Part shown: positions 1 to 5,633 of the stretch, in pieces
How positions within the stretch are numbered: position 1 is the stretch's first letter
Layout of the letters: every line of letters begins with the position of its first letter
NCBI GenBank assembly: GCA_021204545.1
Contig: JAJPZF010000116.1
Location: 1 to 6,653, forward strand
Reading direction: 5' to 3'
Length of the DNA: 6,653 nt
DNA from: Prevotellaceae bacterium
GTDB taxonomy: Bacteria; Bacteroidota; Bacteroidia; Bacteroidales; Bacteroidaceae
Translations under genes and position numbers: made by a program
Notes under the pieces: generated by a model
What the model was told of the DNA's origin: nothing
What the model saw: the letters and a program-made list of their open reading frames with translations, nothing else
Database searches by the model: none

Positions 1-1
1 C

Positions 2-1540
2 TCCTTTGACTACAAGGGGAAGTTCTCGCAGATGGAGGACCAAATCATCTCGGAGTCGAGCTTCCAGCATAACGATTACGCAGAGAACGTCCTTGCAAAC
101 GCCGACGGCTCCCGCAACTCAAGGCAGCACGCCCGTAACCATTCCCTGACTTCCTCCCTCGACCATCAGTTCAACAGTCGAAGTTCTGTGTCATTTACTT
201 ACACGCTCGACTGGATTTCCTGCGATTCCATCACACGGCAGACCATAGAAAGGGCGGACCTTCTTGTGAACATTACGGACACTGTCGGGGTGAACTCTGC
301 GAGTGAGGAAAGGGGTTTCCGCCACACTCTCACGGCTTCCTACCGCGGAGGTACGGGCGAGTGGAACTACACTGCCGAACTCGAGTACGCGCATGAACGC
401 AGCGACGAGGACTATTCGTTGGGGAGAACCAGCGGCTTCCTCACCGCCGACTACCGTCACAACAGGATGGACCGCACCGAGGCAAGGGCGGAGCTCAACC
501 GACACTTCGCCAGCGACAAACTATACATCGCCCTCGGCTACGAAAACCTTTGGCTGCGTTACGCGCAACTCGGGCAGATTTCCTGCGAGAGCCTGACGGA
601 CTATCAGCTCAAGCAGAACACCGCGCGGGCACACATCGCATACGACGTGTCGCGCAAGACGGCTGTCACCGCCTCGCTCTCGGTCACCACAAACCACAGC
701 CTAAGCCCCGGCCTCAGCGACCGTTACCTCACGTGGTGCGGCAGCTTTGCTCTGAGCCACAGCACCAAGAAAGGCAACCAGTATCACCTTGTCTACACCA
801 GCTCGACCCAGAACCCTCAGCTCGCGCAAGTGACCTCTCACGGCATCCTCACCGACACTCTGCGCCTCGTTGCGGGCAATCCCTTGCTCCGCTCGTCAGT
901 CTCCCACACTGTGCAGCTCGACTATTCGGGGCGACGCGGCTTGGGCCTTTGGCTAAGAGACACGCAGTCGCCACGCTCGTTCACGAGGATCACCTCCTTG
1001 AGCCAAGGGCAGCAGGGCTGCTACGCCTTAACCACGGCGCAAGACCAGCGGCTTAACTCGTTCGAGACTGGGGCGAGTTACAGCAAATGGTTGAGCCGCT
1101 TCCACTTCTACTGCGAGCTGCTCTACCTCCGCGAGTGCGGGAAATACCGGCTTGACGGGGAGATGCAGAGCCACACCGTTAGCCATTTGGAGACAAACTG
1201 GTTTGCTTCGTGGGATATGCGTAAGGTCGCCAAGACACGCTTCACGCTGGCCTACAACAACGACCGCCTGCAAAGCGCCTGGGCCCAAGGCACAGCCAAG
1301 CAGCACTACGACCAACTGTGGGCGGAGCTCTCGAAGTCGTACCTCCACGGCAAGGTGAACGTCTCCATTCTCTACGTCACTCCCCTGCACATCGTCTCGG
1401 GCTACAACCAGACGCTTTGGGAGTCGCCCGCCCTCACGGAGCGGCTCAGCCGGATAAGCCTCGGCAGGCGCACGGGCAACTCCCTGAGGCTGAGGCTCAG
1501 CTATCAGCTCAGCGGAGGCAGGATAGCAAGCGCAAAATGA
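2..1540 (+). CDS. Outer-membrane beta-barrel protein (TonB-dependent receptor type), C-terminal part
   Basis: The frame is open from the left edge (first full codon at base 2), so the start and N-terminal part lie outside the window; 512 codons and a TGA stop are visible. The sequence alternates hydrophobic/aromatic and polar residues in many short strands separated by polar loops, as in a large outer-membrane barrel. A GNPLL segment (bases 875-889), preceded by a TDTLRLVA strand and followed by SHTVQLDYS, resembles the conserved GNP-x-L stretch of the Bacteroidota 'outer membrane protein beta-barrel family' (OMP_b-brl_3, the barrel part of TonB-dependent receptors). No plug or TonB box is visible because that part is missing. 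The last strand (LRLRLSYQL) is followed by a short basic tail rather than a terminal aromatic residue. Six cysteines are spread over the visible barrel. The substrate cannot be inferred. It is probably the first visible gene of an operon with the two DUF2807 genes. Barrel identity is fairly sure; the receptor subfamily is inferred. Confidence 0.75.
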   Translation, partial: SFDYKGKFSQMEDQIISESSFQHNDYAENVLANADGSRNSRQHARNHSLTSSLDHQFNSRSSVSFTYTLDWISCDSITRQTIERADLLVNITDTVGVNSASEERGFRHTLTASYRGGTGEWNYTAELEYAHERSDEDYSLGRTSGFLTADYRHNRMDRTEARAELNRHFASDKLYIALGYENLWLRYAQLGQISCESLTDYQLKQNTARAHIAYDVSRKTAVTASLSVTTNHSLSPGLSDRYLTWCGSFALSHSTKKGNQYHLVYTSSTQNPQLAQVTSHGILTDTLRLVAGNPLLRSSVSHTVQLDYSGRRGLGLWLRDTQSPRSFTRITSLSQGQQGCYALTTAQDQRLNSFETGASYSKWLSRFHFYCELLYLRECGKYRLDGEMQSHTVSHLETNWFASWDMRKVAKTRFTLAYNNDRLQSAWAQGTAKQHYDQLWAELSKSYLHGKVNVSILYVTPLHIVSGYNQTLWESPALTERLSRISLGRRTGNSLRLRLSYQLSGGRIASAK

Positions 1541-1577
1541 CTATATTCGCATCGTCATGTCAAAAACATATAAGGTT

Positions 1578-2465
1578 ATGAAAAGGATCAGTTTGGTTAT
1601 GGCCGCCGCATTCCTGACGGCGGCGGCTGAGAGCGGCTGCCTGGAGGAGGCTGCCGCAAGGGGCGCGGAGGGCGACGCCCAGACCGTGAGCCGCGCGGTT
1701 CAGCTTTCGGGCCAGTTTGAGTCGCTATCCATGAGCGGTGTCGCCAACGTCACGTTCACCCGGGCCGAGGGCGAGCCGTCGGTTGTCGTGACCGCTGCGG
1801 AGGATGTCTTAGACTTGGTGACGGTGGAGCTGCGGGACGGCACGCTCTACGTCTCCACTAAAAACATGAAGAACAAGGACTTCCGTGGCAAGCGCATTGA
1901 GGTTGCCTTCTCCTGCGAGCGGCTGAGCGGCGTAAGCCTTAGGGGAACGGGCGGCCTGACTTGCGCTGACGCCCTTACGGGCGAGAGCGTGAGCGTCACA
2001 GCCTCAGGCACAGGCGGCGTGAACTGCCTGCAAGGCATCGAGGCAGACGTGGTGTCGCTACGCCTAAGCGGCACGGGGGGCATAGATGCGCAGCGGATAG
2101 CCTGCCAACGCTGCTCGGCAGACCTCTCCGGCACTGGGGGCTTCCACGCAGGCGAGCTTATGGCTGAGGACGTGAGCCTCCACCTCTCCGGCACGGGGGC
2201 TATGCACATAGGCGGCATCGAGGCGAAGACTGTCAGCGCGCACAACTCGGGAACCGGCTCGATTAACCTGAGCGGCAAGGCGGAAGAGGCGGAGTATCAC
2301 TCGAGCGGCACTGGAAGCGTGAACGCGGAGGAGCTGGAAGTGGCCCGCGTCTCTGCACACTGCTCGGGCGTAGGCAAGGTGAATTGCTTCGCCTCCGAGA
2401 CGCTCAGGCAGTCTACCTCAGGCTTGGGCAAAGTGAACTGCAAGGGCAATCCGCAATTAATGTAA
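1578..2465 (+). CDS. DUF2807 (head GIN domain) beta-helix protein A, likely exported lipoprotein
   Basis: The start is placed at ATG 1578 because it gives a compact signal peptide (MKR, then a hydrophobic Ala-rich core). An in-frame ATG at 1557 would add seven residues. The signal ends in ESGC, a weak lipobox; the Cys would be residue 21. It is followed by L-E-E, an acidic patch resembling Bacteroidota lipoprotein surface-export signals. If the lipobox is not used, the protein would be soluble and periplasmic or secreted. The mature part starts like DUF2807 (FESLSMSGVANVTFT, then DGTLYVST) and continues into nine rungs of about 20 residues, each opening with GTG (seven rungs), GVG or GLG (last two), as in a single-stranded right-handed beta-helix. 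The family is labelled 'putative auto-transporter adhesin', but its function is largely unknown; an envelope or adhesive role is inference. It follows the barrel gene by 16-37 bp and precedes its paralogue by 7 bp, so all three are probably co-transcribed. Confidence 0.85.
   Translation: MKRISLVMAAAFLTAAAESGCLEEAAARGAEGDAQTVSRAVQLSGQFESLSMSGVANVTFTRAEGEPSVVVTAAEDVLDLVTVELRDGTLYVSTKNMKNKDFRGKRIEVAFSCERLSGVSLRGTGGLTCADALTGESVSVTASGTGGVNCLQGIEADVVSLRLSGTGGIDAQRIACQRCSADLSGTGGFHAGELMAEDVSLHLSGTGAMHIGGIEAKTVSAHNSGTGSINLSGKAEEAEYHSSGTGSVNAEELEVARVSAHCSGVGKVNCFASETLRQSTSGLGKVNCKGNPQLM
1944..2462 (+). repeat. Nine-rung GTG protein repeat in DUF2807 protein A
   Basis: Rungs begin at the first Gly of GTG/GVG/GLG and step 21, 21, 20, 20, 20, 19, 20 and 18 residues, followed by a 14-residue end. 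The Thr codons differ among rungs (ACG, ACA, ACG, ACT, ACG, ACC, ACT), so the motif is kept at protein level rather than by recent DNA copying. Confidence 0.85.
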
Positions 2466-2472
2466 GCTTCGT

Positions 2473-3306
2473 ATGACCTTCTTCTTAATTGTTTTGCTCG
2501 CACTCCTGCCTGTGGGCGCGAGGGCCGAGACCTTGACGCGAGAGGTCAGCGTGGGGGACTTCACAGCCATTAGAGTTAACGGCTCGGCTGACGTGACTAT
2601 CTCCTGCGGCGACGGCGGCCCCAAGGTGACATACTCCGTAACCCGGAGCGAGGCTGATATGGTTGACATCCATGTGGAGGGCGGCACGCTTTGCATTTCC
2701 TTCGGACCGTTCTACCGCCAAGTGAGGGGCGCGAGCCTGCGCGTCAATGTCACGGCGCAAAAGCTTAGTGGCATCAGCCTGGGCGGCTCAGGCAGTGTGA
2801 CGTGTCTCTCCCCGCTTGAGGGCGAGGCGGTGAGCGTCACGGTTGGCGGCTCGGGCAGCGTGACGTGCAAGCAGGCGGTCCGCGGCAAGACAGTGCGGAT
2901 GACTGTGAGCGGCTCGGGCAGCCTTTCCGCCCCAAAGGCTGACTGCAAAGGGCTTGAGGTGAAGGTGCTGGGCAGCGGTTCCGCCAGGCTCAGCCAGGCC
3001 ACGTCGGAGTACGTGGGGCTGACGCTCACTGGCTCGGGCGACTTGAGCGTGAAGGGCATTGCCGCCGCCCGTGTGGAGGCTTCCTCGAGCGGCTCGGGAA
3101 AGCTGTGCGTCTCGGGGGAGGCCGTCGAGGCTGTCTACACGTCGAGCGGCTCGGGCGGCATAAGAGCGGGCGGTTTGCTGGTGAACGACTGCTCGGCCAC
3201 CTCGAGCGGCTCGGGCGGCATCCGTTGCTCGGTGCAGGATACTCTGAGGGTGCGGGCCACAGGCTCGGGAAAGGTGACGTACAAGGGCAGCCCCCGAGTG
3301 CTGTAG
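2473..3306 (+). CDS. DUF2807 (head GIN domain) beta-helix protein B, secreted paralogue
   Basis: This 277-residue protein has a clear type I signal peptide (MTFFLIVLLALLPVGARA, likely cut before ETL) and no lipobox, so it should be released to the periplasm or beyond. The N-terminal DUF2807 part (DFTAIRVNGSADVTIS, then GGTLCIS) is followed by nine rungs, each marked GSG, with the first G at residues 105, 126, 147, 167, 187, 207, 226, 246 and 264. Rung spacing and the 14-residue tail match the upstream protein exactly, which points to gene duplication. All nine rungs carry Ser where the upstream copy has mostly Thr, and seven of the nine use the codon TCG. The start is seven bases after the previous stop, so the genes are almost certainly co-transcribed. 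Cysteines occur at the same inward rung position in rungs 1, 2 and 8. The molecular function is not known. Confidence 0.85.
   Translation: MTFFLIVLLALLPVGARAETLTREVSVGDFTAIRVNGSADVTISCGDGGPKVTYSVTRSEADMVDIHVEGGTLCISFGPFYRQVRGASLRVNVTAQKLSGISLGGSGSVTCLSPLEGEAVSVTVGGSGSVTCKQAVRGKTVRMTVSGSGSLSAPKADCKGLEVKVLGSGSARLSQATSEYVGLTLTGSGDLSVKGIAAARVEASSSGSGKLCVSGEAVEAVYTSSGSGGIRAGGLLVNDCSATSSGSGGIRCSVQDTLRVRATGSGKVTYKGSPRVL
2785..3303 (+). repeat. Nine-rung GSG repeat in DUF2807 protein B, partly identical at DNA level
   Basis: Rung steps are 21, 21, 20, 20, 20, 19, 20 and 18 residues, then a 14-residue end, identical to the upstream gene. The Ser codon is TCG in seven rungs, TCA in rung 1 and AGC in rung 4. 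A 20-base stretch TCGAGCGGCTCGGGCGGCAT is exactly repeated at 3142-3161 and 3202-3221, and its first 15 bases occur, apart from the last base, again at 3085-3099. This DNA similarity suggests recent homogenisation or a strong codon preference. Confidence 0.8.
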
Positions 3307-3387
3307 CCCCCTACTTGCCTGTTGCCACGTGCTTGATTGTGGTCCGCCGCCCCGTTGGCTCTTCTCTGCAAACAATCGCTCTCCCGC

Positions 3388-3418
3388 TTGCGTTTCCCGA
3401 GGATTTTCATTATCTTTG
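3388..3418 (+). promoter_or_regulatory. Bacteroidota-type promoter (TTG-N20-TATCTTTG)
   Basis: TTG at 3388-3390 and TATCTTTG at 3411-3418, separated by 20 bases, fit the primary sigma factor consensus of Bacteroidota (-33 TTTG/TTG and -7 TAnnTTTG). Transcription would start around 3424-3426 and run right into the repeats. No convincing protein gene follows, so the product would be a non-coding or very small transcript. The match is seen in the sequence; activity is inferred. Confidence 0.55.
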
Positions 3419-3476
3419 CGAAAGGTTAGCGTACTTTCCCTGACCATTTCTCCCACGCCCAAAGACACCCTCAAAG

Positions 3477-3534
3477 TTCACATGTGGAAATTTCAAATTC
3501 ACATGTACATTTTCGCAAGTTCACATGTACATTT
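3477..3534 (+). repeat. Triple TTCACATGT direct repeat at 21-22 bp steps
   Basis: TTCACATGT starts at 3477, 3498 and 3520. Copies two and three extend to TTCACATGTACATTT; the first diverges after TTCACATGT. Each copy contains the palindrome ACATGT. Steps of 21 and 22 bp equal two helical turns, so the three palindromes face the same side of the DNA. The third copy also sits between TTTCGC (3511-3516) and GCGAAA (3538-3543), which could form a six-base-pair stem. The arrangement suits a regulator-binding site just downstream of the promoter, but no binding protein is known from this window. Confidence 0.7.
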
Positions 3535-3541
3535 GCCGCGA

Positions 3542-3617
3542 AAGCTTAGGGGAATCGACGCGAAACCCTAAGGAAAAATAAAAAAAGCTTAGGGGAATCG
3601 TCGCGAATGCCTAAGGG
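3542..3617. repeat. Two-copy 43-bp-period repeat with CTTAGG/CCTAAG inverted arms
   Basis: AAGCTTAGGGGAATCG occurs at 3542-3557 and 3585-3600, exactly 43 bp apart. Each copy is followed by A/T, CGCGAA, two variable bases and CCTAAGG, giving 29 matches over 32 positions. Within each copy CTTAGG(G) and (C)CCTAAG are inverted arms that can form a hairpin with a 14-16 base loop. A short third head (AAGCTTTAGG) starts at 3628, again 43 bp on, but the rest of that unit does not match. Confidence 0.75.
3576..3615 (-). terminator. Possible intrinsic terminator for leftward transcription
   Basis: Read on the minus strand, the second repeat unit gives CTTAGG, a 16-base loop, CCTAAG, then C and a T-rich run (seven T, A, then Ts). 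The six-base-pair stem is weak for a terminator, but the T-run is strong. It lies about 340 bp past the tlpA-like stop and could end the leftward operon. The plus strand has As here, so it would not work rightward. Confidence 0.3.
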
Positions 3618-3632
3618 TTTCTGGCGAAAGCT

Positions 3633-3890
3633 TTAGGCTCGCAGCTTGTTCCCCTCTGCAGTCATGCGGAAAGCCACAGGCTTGGAGGACGTAACCTACG
3701 AACTTGCTGCGCAAGCGTCCGTCTTTTTCGGTCGAGCCTCCAGCTCGTTGACCATTTCATCGTCGTTTTTCGTCAACTGCAACCGCTCGAATTGTACTGG
3801 GACGACAGGGGGAGGGGTGAAGACAGCCTTTAACTCCTCTCGCTTGCACGAAAGTTCGTGGTGGTATATGTGTCGAAATAGAAGTTTTGC
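3633..3890 (-). pseudogene. Start-less coding-like frame, possible gene remnant
   Basis: On the minus strand one frame is open for 64 codons (3890-3699), then has an in-frame TAG (3698-3696) and 20 more codons to a TAA (3635-3633). The translation has a protein-like mix, including SCKREELKAVFTPPPVVPV and ERLQLTKNDDEMVNELEA, whereas the opposite strand gives a Ser/Thr-rich shadow-like product. There is no ATG near its beginning, and the only in-frame ATG is about codon 46. Both outer stops lie within CCTAAG/CTTTAGG repeat sequence. It may be a decayed small gene or chance; no family is recognised. Confidence 0.2.
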
Positions 3891-3947
3891 CTAAGGCTTT
3901 GCGCCTGCGAACCTAAGGAAAAAGAAGCGAGAAAGCTCAGGGAAACG
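3889..3947. repeat. Diverged distal copies of the CCTAAGG / AAGCTTAGG repeat
   Basis: GCCTAAGGCTTT at 3889-3900 resembles GCCTAAGGGTTT at 3609-3620. GCGAACCTAAGGAAAAA at 3907-3923 resembles the tail of the first 43-bp unit, and GAAAGCTCAGGGAAACG at 3931-3947 resembles the unit's head GAAAGCTTAGGGGAATCG. The order (CCTAAGG, A-rich, AAGCT-AGGG) is the same as at the junction of the two proximal units. Repeat material therefore lies on both sides of the 3636-3888 segment. Confidence 0.5.
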
Positions 3948-3957
3948 GCCGCCTCTC

Positions 3958-4977
3958 TCACAGGCCGAGGCACACTCTGACGGCGGCCTCGATGGCGTCT
4001 CCACGGAGTCCGCGCTTGAGGATCGTGCCGTCGGGGGCGAAAAGTATAATCTCGGGGATGCCCTCTATGCCGTAAGCGTCGCTGCCAGCCCTTTGGGCGT
4101 TCATGATTTGCGGGTAGGGGATGCCCAGTTCATCGATGGCTTTCTGCGTGTCCTCGGGCTTGTCCCACGTGGCCACCCCGACAACTTCGAGGCTGTCCCC
4201 CTTGTATGCGTTGTAAACCTTGATGAGATTGGGGATTTCCCCACGGCAGGGTCCGCACCAGCTCGCCCAGAAGTCGGCTACGACGTACTTGCCCTTGCCC
4301 ACGAAGTCGGAGAAATGCTGCACCTCCCCGTTATATTCCGCCTCGAAGTCGGTGAACATGCTGCCGGGAGCAGTGGCTGCCAGCTTGTCGAGCTTAAGCT
4401 TCAGAGCCTGCATCTTGTCTGTGGCCTTCACCTCGTCGCTGAGTTTTTCGTAGAGACCGCTGAGCTCCTCGTAGTCGAGCAGCTCGGAAGTCGCCTCGTC
4501 GCCCAGAACAAGGGCTGAACTTACGTCGGTCTTGTGCGCCTCGACAAAGGAGGTGAGCGCCGGGAGGCAGTCGCCTTCGGTCTTCACGATGCTGTCGAGC
4601 CGCATGAAAAGCTCGGCGACAGCGTCGTTAAGCTCCGTGCCGCGGGCGAAATACCCGTTCGCGTCCATCGTGATTGTCCCGGGTTCAACGATAAGCCCAA
4701 AGTCGCTGGAGTCTGTCAGCCCCTGCATACTGACGTAAACCCTTAGGGTGCCGATGGCGGGCTCGTCGATCTTTCCCTTCAGGACAGCGTGGTCGTCCTG
4801 CAATTCCTTGGCGGAAGCGATGACCTCCCCGCCGACATAAAGCGCGAGAGAGTCGACCGTCATCCCCATTTCCTTGACGGATGAGAAATCGCAGTCGAAG
4901 GTGAAGCTCTTTTCCTTTTGGCAAGCGGACAGCAGAAGCGAGGCGGCCGCCACGATAGCAAACGATAATCTTTTCAT
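3958..4977 (-). CDS. TlpA/ResA-like thioredoxin-fold lipoprotein
   Basis: This 339-residue protein starts with a clean lipoprotein signal (MKRLSFAIVAAASLLLSAC; lipobox LSAC, lipid-modified Cys19), so it is anchored in the envelope and faces the periplasm or an outer-membrane leaflet. Residues about 25-120 form a beta-rich N-terminal domain like the DUF4369-type domain often fused to Bacteroidota thioredoxins (inferred from layout). Residues about 130-200 are helical and charged. From about 204 (PGSMFTDFEAEYNGE) a TlpA/AhpC-TSA-like thioredoxin fold follows, with ADFWASWCGPC and the redox pair Cys241/Cys244. The cis-Pro loop is GIP at 306-308. It probably reduces or exchanges disulfides in envelope proteins; the partner is unknown. 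It is the last gene of the leftward operon, starting 12 bp after the CYTH gene's stop. Full length with intact active site. Family assignment is secure; the exact substrate is not. Confidence 0.92.
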   Translation of the reverse strand: MKRLSFAIVAAASLLLSACQKEKSFTFDCDFSSVKEMGMTVDSLALYVGGEVIASAKELQDDHAVLKGKIDEPAIGTLRVYVSMQGLTDSSDFGLIVEPGTITMDANGYFARGTELNDAVAELFMRLDSIVKTEGDCLPALTSFVEAHKTDVSSALVLGDEATSELLDYEELSGLYEKLSDEVKATDKMQALKLKLDKLAATAPGSMFTDFEAEYNGEVQHFSDFVGKGKYVVADFWASWCGPCRGEIPNLIKVYNAYKGDSLEVVGVATWDKPEDTQKAIDELGIPYPQIMNAQRAGSDAYGIEGIPEIILFAPDGTILKRGLRGDAIEAAVRVCLGL

Positions 4978-4989
4978 AGTGGTGATGTT

Positions 4990-5487
4990 TTATTGGTTTT
5001 GTTCAATTTGATCCTTCCAGAGGCGGAAGGGGTTCTTGCGCATGTGGCTGTTATAGAAGCGGCGGTCGCCCGTCACCTCCCTGCCGATGAAGGGCGGGAT
5101 GTCGAAAGCCTCGGCCTCGCTCTCCAGCTCTATCTCGGCAAGCAGCAAGCCCTCGTTCTCTCCGTAGAACTCGTCTATCTCCCACGTGTGACGGCCGTCG
5201 GTGTTGCGCACGAGGTAGCGGGTCTTCTCTATTATGCCCGGCTCGCAGATGCGCATAAGGTCGCGGGCGTCCTGGAGTGGGATGGTGGTCTCGAACTCGT
5301 AGCGCGAGAGCCCCGCCTTGCCGCTCGGTCCCTTGATGGTAAGGTATCCTTGGTCGTCGCGTATGCGCACCCGCACCGTGCGCCCATTGCCTGAGCTGAT
5401 GTAGCCTTGAAGGATGCGTGTCTCATTGTAGGCGAGGCTCTTGAACTCGCCCACGACCAGGAACTTCCTCTCTATCTCGAAGTGCAT
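4990..5487 (-). CDS. CYTH-domain triphosphate tunnel metalloenzyme
   Basis: This 165-residue soluble protein opens with the CYTH signature EIERKFLV, with Glu4, Glu6 and Lys8 in the ExExK pattern that binds metal and triphosphate. Further expected tunnel residues are visible: Arg39 and Arg41 in TVRVRIR, Lys52 in LTIKG, Glu64 and Glu66, Lys88 and Arg90 in IEKTRY, Asp105 in WEIDEF, Glu118 and Glu120 in AEIELE, and a final basic patch near HMRKNP. The length is typical of compact bacterial CYTH proteins. Known members hydrolyse inorganic tripolyphosphate or other triphosphates, and a few (CyaB type) make cAMP; sequence alone does not separate these, and tripolyphosphatase is the more common activity for short stand-alone members. 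It is cytoplasmic. Its ATG shares one base with the stop of the upstream small gene (TGATG), implying translational coupling, and the TlpA-like gene follows 12 bp downstream. Confidence 0.9.
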   Translation of the reverse strand: MHFEIERKFLVVGEFKSLAYNETRILQGYISSGNGRTVRVRIRDDQGYLTIKGPSGKAGLSRYEFETTIPLQDARDLMRICEPGIIEKTRYLVRNTDGRHTWEIDEFYGENEGLLLAEIELESEAEAFDIPPFIGREVTGDRRFYNSHMRKNPFRLWKDQIEQNQ

Positions 5488-5633
5488 CAGAGCCCTGCCA
5501 GCGAGAGGAAGGTTATCATAAGGACGGCAAGGATGACAATGGCTATGATGATGCCCGTCACCACCTTGCGAGCCTGCTTCTCCTCCCTCTTGGAGCGAAG
5601 CTGCTCTCTCTTAAGCTTCCTGTTCTTGCTCAT
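5487..5633 (-). CDS. Small single-pass membrane protein (48 aa), unknown function
   Basis: An ATG at 5633-5631 opens 48 codons ending in TGA (5489-5487). Residues 1-23 are very basic (11 Lys/Arg, e.g. MSKNRKLKREQLRSKREEKQ) and probably helical. Residues 24-44 are a strongly hydrophobic membrane segment (GIIIAIVILAVLMITF), followed by a short tail LSLAGL. The positive-inside rule puts the basic N-terminus in the cytoplasm. It lies seven bases after the prfB stop, and its TGA overlaps the CYTH ATG by one base. The tight fit to both neighbours, the typical small-membrane-protein composition and the lack of any better use of this gap support a real gene. No family is recognised. The basic arm could contact ribosomes, RNA or phospholipid head groups, but that is speculation. 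Confidence 0.8.
   Translation of the reverse strand: MSKNRKLKREQLRSKREEKQARKVVTGIIIAIVILAVLMITFLSLAGL

Larger units (their letters stand above)
3307..3957. other. Intergenic region between convergent operons, rich in repeats, no firm gene
   Basis: This 651-bp stretch lies between the stop of DUF2807 protein B and the stop of the TlpA-like gene on the other strand. Bases 3307-3387 show no clear terminator; only a weak CCAC/GTGG pair is present near 3330. Bases 3388-3418 form a good rightward Bacteroidota promoter. Bases 3477-3534 hold three TTCACATGT repeats and 3538-3645 a 43-bp-period repeat. Bases 3636-3890 hold a coding-like minus-strand frame without a start codon. Bases 3889-3947 hold further diverged pieces of the same repeats. 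The open frame on the plus strand of 3646-3894 starts only with TTG, has a Ser/Thr-rich composition and looks like a shadow. The part around 3474-3600 is visibly richer in A and T than the genes on either side. Confidence 0.7.

Noticed and set aside
1542..1549. TATATTCG just before the first DUF2807 gene as a possible -7 promoter element.
   Set aside because: It has one mismatch to TAnnTTTG and no TTG at the proper distance upstream; co-transcription with the barrel gene is simpler.
1847..2278. A 143-codon minus-strand frame with regular PPVPE-like repeats.
   Set aside because: The repeats are the reverse complement of the GTG rungs of the DUF2807 gene; the real gene on the plus strand explains them.
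2788..3474. A long (228-codon) minus-strand frame over the second DUF2807 gene.
   Set aside because: An Ala/Arg-rich antisense product of a GC-rich repeat gene; it has no domain features.
3482..3571. A 29-codon ATG frame just downstream of the 3411 promoter (begins MWKFQIHMYIF).
   Set aside because: It is made almost entirely of the TTCACATGT and 43-bp repeats, so its coding look is explained by the repeats. No other support.
3646..3894. An 82-codon plus-strand frame.
   Set aside because: It begins only with TTG, is rich in Ser/Thr/Asn, and looks like the antisense shadow of the more protein-like minus frame.
3542..3947. A CRISPR array suggested by the evenly spaced 43-bp units.
   Set aside because: Only two good copies exist, the repeat part fills most of each unit leaving no normal spacer, and no cas gene is present.
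4093..5394. Plus-strand frames of 141 and 133 codons opposite the TlpA-like and CYTH genes.
   Set aside because: Both lie fully antisense to well-supported genes and have no recognisable features.
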